Below, piece by piece: positions 7,992-10,000 of a stretch of DNA of 10,000 nucleotides. The translations under genes and the position numbers were made by a program. Origin of the DNA: Actinidia chinensis (lineage: Eukaryota; Streptophyta; Magnoliopsida; Ericales; Actinidiaceae). Numbering within the stretch: the first letter of the stretch is position 1; each line of letters opens with the position of its first letter. The notes below the pieces were generated by a model. The model was not told the DNA's origin. It saw only the letters and a list, made by a program, of their open reading frames with translations, and did not search any database. Location: contig VIGQ01000783.1 of assembly GCA_009663005.1 (NCBI GenBank), positions 30,001 through 40,000 of the forward strand, given 5' to 3'.

Positions 7992-8144
7992 AGAGAAAAA
8001 CTGAGCGAAAACTTAAAGTCTTAAAATCTTGAATTACTTAACTTATTTTGATCCTTTTGACTCTTAAGTCTCCTAATACGTTACTTTAATTGCGTACACG
8101 CGTGCTCCTACGATTTATGGAATTTACGGATTCAGGGTGTTACA

Positions 8145-8470
8145 TAACTCTCAACACTCTGCTCTTACCTTCACCATAAATCTATGCATCCTACCCTCCC
8201 TTTTATAGGACCAAGGGAAGGAGATTGTAAACTCTAATAGAATACCTAATTGTTATCCTAATCTAACAGAAAACAAAAAAATTAAAAAACTCTCAAAGAG
8301 TTCTAGATAACCGAGAGTTTCACCGTCATGGACACACCATGTGAACCCCAACCGGGCTGGGTTGCTACTGCGACTTGAACTCATCCAATGGGCTGGACTC
8401 ACCGTTTACACATTGTTTTTGGTGGATATGACCATACAATCATGATTTCAATATGTATAAAAACAGGGAC
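8145..8470. other. Right flank: non-coding, possible remnant of another LTR
   Basis: Directly beyond the element; its first five bases, taact, are the expected right copy of the target-site duplication. The stretch has ccctcccttttatagg, runs such as ctctaatagaatacctaattgt, and a small hairpin aactct-caa-agagtt (8288-8302). The wording recalls degraded plant Copia LTRs, but I see no paired terminal repeats or coding domain, so this is only an impression. No gene is visible. Confidence 0.3.
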
Positions 8471-9228
8471 ATGGAACAAAACCTAAGAACATAACTAAAA
8501 ATTGTGAGAGGCCATGGACATTTAGAGAAATTAGTGGTGAGAAGAGAGGGGATATGGTCAATTTCTCCAATGGTCATTTATAGGATGTGTTATTGAGTTT
8601 AAAGGTCCAATAGAGTCATTTTCCAGACCAATTTTTTTTGCTTCTATGATTTTTTTTTCAGAGTATTTTCCAACGCAAATAAATCTAACTTTTGATTCGG
8701 AATATGTGCCCACGCAAATAAATTAACTCTTTCACTTCCAATTTTGTTGCCATGGTAAATAGTTGGCTTTTTATTTCGATGAACGACACCGAACAAGCAA
8801 AAAAGCCCTTTTTCTAGTTGTGAAGTTAGAACGTCCTGTTTCTCAAGACAAACCTCATGAAGTTATATGGCTATAATTATTAAGTCAATTCAACTTATTT
8901 TAATTGATCATCTACGTTCACAAATTTTATCAACTCTTTTTATTTTTATTTTTTATGTTAGTAGATTAATATGTTAAATTACTTCAAGTTCATTAATTCA
9001 ATACTTATCTATTAAAATGAACATCGAATCTTTTTTTTGAACGTCAAGAAGTATGACTACTTAAACTAGGCTAAAGTCTAAATCAAATACATTCTAAATA
9101 ACTCTATATTATAAAAGCAAAAAATTGAGTGATGGTAACTTAAAAATTAACCGTGTCCCAATTTGTAAGTACTAATTTTATTTTCCTAATTTCTTACACC
9201 ACAATTATGGAATCAATTGAAATAAATT
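8471..9228. other. AT-rich intergenic DNA, no gene seen
   Basis: No reading frame with recognisable protein content on either strand. It includes poly-T runs and a short imperfect direct repeat, acgcaaataaatctaact (8673-8690) and acgcaaataaattaactc (8712-8729). No RNA gene is recognisable. Confidence 0.6.
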
Positions 9229-9344
9229 GCACTAATAAGGCGACACCCACCAAATTAAAAGAAACTGCACTAATAAATGCGACACCCACCAAATTAAAAG
9301 AAACTGCACTAATAAAGGCGACATTCACCAAAATAGACTTACCA
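9229..9344. repeat. 39-bp tandem repeat, about three units
   Basis: Units start gcactaataa at 9229 (38 bp), 9267 (39 bp) and 9306 (partial; it diverges after about 25 bp). They share gcgacacccaccaaatta and aaagaaact. Units 1 and 2 differ by one missing base and one substitution; unit 3 has attcacc for acccacc. The 39-bp period is a multiple of three, so the plus strand reads a 13-residue repeat (ALIxATPTKLKET) within a 69-codon frame at 9153-9362. I judge that frame to be a by-product of the repeat and not a gene, since nothing supports expression. Confidence 0.85.
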
Positions 9345-9401
9345 GTCGACACATTAAGTTGACCTAACAAATTTCGATTAAAAGAAATAAATAGCTTTTG
9401 C

Positions 9402-9604
9402 GATTGTGATATCTATCGGAAAGTGGCCTTTGCTTCTTGGCACAAGTAATAATTAAACAATGTCTTATCTTCATAGACTAAATATGAGTGTTCATGATAT
9501 TATTTACCGTTCTCCAAAAATCAGAAGAACTCGGTGATTGTGCTATCTGAAAATGGCATTTGCTTCTTGGCACAAGTAATAATTGAAATATGAGCATTCA
9601 TGTA
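9402..9604. repeat. Direct repeat of a roughly 70-95 bp block
   Basis: Copy A (9402-9497) and copy B (9536-9604) share gattgtg-tatct, tttgcttcttggcacaagt-aataatt (identical core) and atatgag-ttcatg. Copy A has an extra stretch of about 28 bp (9455-9482) between the core and the atatgag end, or B has lost it. The copies are 134 bp apart start to start. They could be a local tandem duplication or a diverged satellite; neither copy codes for anything recognisable. Confidence 0.8.
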
Positions 9605-9875
9605 TGTGTAAGTTAAACCCTTTCTAACCTACGATTTTTCTTCTTGTTTTATGTTGAGTTATTATTACTTGTTTGATGTTTTATTGACTTTTTGGGTTTT
9701 TAATTATGGTTAGTATGCTTCGTTTTTTCTCAACTTGGATGTTAAGTCATGTTATTTTAAAATTTGGATGATTTAGAATTTAGAAGTCACGTTTAAAATT
9801 TAGGATGTTTAGCTTTGGTGTTTAAATGTCAAAACTTGAATGTTATGTTATATTTATGCTATAGAATGTTCATAT
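9605..9875. other. T-rich non-coding DNA with short repeated words
   Basis: No gene seen. The plus strand repeats words such as aaaatttggatgatttag (9759-9776) and aaaatttaggatgtttag (9795-9812), and ttggatgtt (9736-9744), suggesting a decayed minisatellite or slippage in T-rich DNA. Confidence 0.5.
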
Positions 9876-9901
9876 TATCACCCTCAATAATTAGGGTGAT
9901 A
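9876..9901. repeat. Short hairpin with 9-bp perfect arms
   Basis: tatcaccct (9876-9884) and agggtgata (9893-9901) are perfectly complementary around an 8-nt AT-rich loop. It could be the stem of a small transposon remnant or chance in AT-rich DNA. There is no T-run that would make it a terminator. Confidence 0.45.
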
Positions 9902-10000
9902 TTCTTGTTCCGTATTAATCTAACAATTAACACAAAATAATATAGATATATTTAGAGACGACGTATAGAATTAAAAGGGTGAGAAAAAAATGGCAATGAT

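Larger units (their letters stand above)
1..8144 (-). mobile_element. Degenerate Ty3/gypsy LTR retrotransposon, Tekay/Del-type chromovirus (left end outside window)
   Basis: Two related sequences about 7.1 kb apart (1-1008 and about 6044-8144) bracket a 5-kb interior that carries, on the minus strand, a primer-binding site, gag with zinc knuckles, protease, reverse transcriptase, RNase H, integrase, a chromodomain-like tail and a polypurine tract. PR-RT-RH-INT is the Ty3/gypsy order. The motif LALPPELSHIHNVF followed by a chromodomain-like C-terminus, together with an LTR start of TGTAACACCC, is typical of plant chromoviruses of the Tekay/Del group. Such elements copy themselves through RNA and insert into heterochromatin. 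This copy is dead, with frameshifts and stops every few dozen codons in all domains. It is oriented right to left. The 3' LTR is cut by the window edge; by comparison with the other LTR about 1.1 kb is missing. Superfamily is certain, and the clade is a confident inference from motifs without a tree. Confidence 0.95.
6044..8144 (-). repeat. 5' LTR, about 2.1 kb
   Basis: The outer end is exact: TGTTACA at 8138-8144, identical to the end of the other LTR at 1008. The inner end is inferred from the primer site: taatcactcc at 6044-6053 looks like a decayed TGTAACACCC, giving LTR termini that mirror each other. The part 7184-8144 aligns to 1-1008; the part 6044-7183 has no partner inside the window. 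It contains the palindrome cluster, a GA tract, and around 6435-6640 a region rich in cataac/acataa words. LTRs drive and terminate transcription of the element. No gene is present in these 2.1 kb; the lone 108-codon frame at 7476-7802 is low-complexity. Confidence 0.9.

Noticed and set aside
9153..9362. 69-codon plus-strand frame with 13-residue repeats as a gene
   Set aside because: It arises from a 39-bp tandem repeat; no conserved domain, and the first unit is out of phase by one base.
1..10000. tRNA or rRNA genes
   Set aside because: No cloverleaf-type A/B box pair or rRNA core sequence was recognised; the only tRNA-like stretch is the primer-binding site.

Overview
This window looks like plant (angiosperm) repeat-rich nuclear DNA. 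Most of it, from base 1 to about 8144, is one old, non-functional Ty3/gypsy LTR retrotransposon lying on the minus strand. The rest, 8145-10000, is AT-rich flanking DNA with no gene I can recognise. The plant assignment rests on a Tekay/Del-type chromovirus polyprotein, LTRs that begin TGTAACACCC, and a primer site matching plant initiator-methionine tRNA. I cannot name the species.

Layout of the element, read on the minus strand from right to left: 5' LTR (8144 to about 6044); primer-binding site (6039-6021); short leader; gag (start codon at 5841, zinc knuckles near 4987-4869); aspartic protease (about 4740-4320); reverse transcriptase (about 4255-3480); RNase H (about 3461-2910); integrase zinc finger, core and C-terminal part (about 2760-1600); chromodomain-like tail ending in a stop at 1341-1339; 3' non-coding spacer; polypurine tract (1022-1009); then the 3' LTR from 1008 to beyond the left edge of the window. 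About 960 bp of the two LTRs can be aligned (1-1008 against about 7184-8144). From this, about 1.1 kb of the 3' LTR should lie upstream of the window, giving a total length near 9.3 kb.

Every domain is readable only as short in-frame pieces joined across frameshifts and stops. Several catalytic positions are lost: the RT Asp-Asp box, the second integrase Asp, the RNase H 'VADALSR' Asp, and a 1-nt break at the integrase Glu. No long ORF survives, so the element cannot move by itself. Differences between the two LTRs include very many 1-2 nt indels beside substitutions, so either great age or poorly polished long-read assembly should be considered.

The right flank (8145-10000) holds a possible scrap of another LTR, a 39-bp tandem repeat (9229-9344), a duplicated block of about 70-95 bp (9402-9497 and 9536-9604), a 9-bp-arm hairpin (9876-9901) and T-rich minisatellite-like words. 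I found no tRNA, rRNA, CRISPR array or intact protein-coding gene. I see no convincing new biological system. The most interesting non-coding signal is the cluster of GTTCGAAC palindromes conserved in both LTRs.
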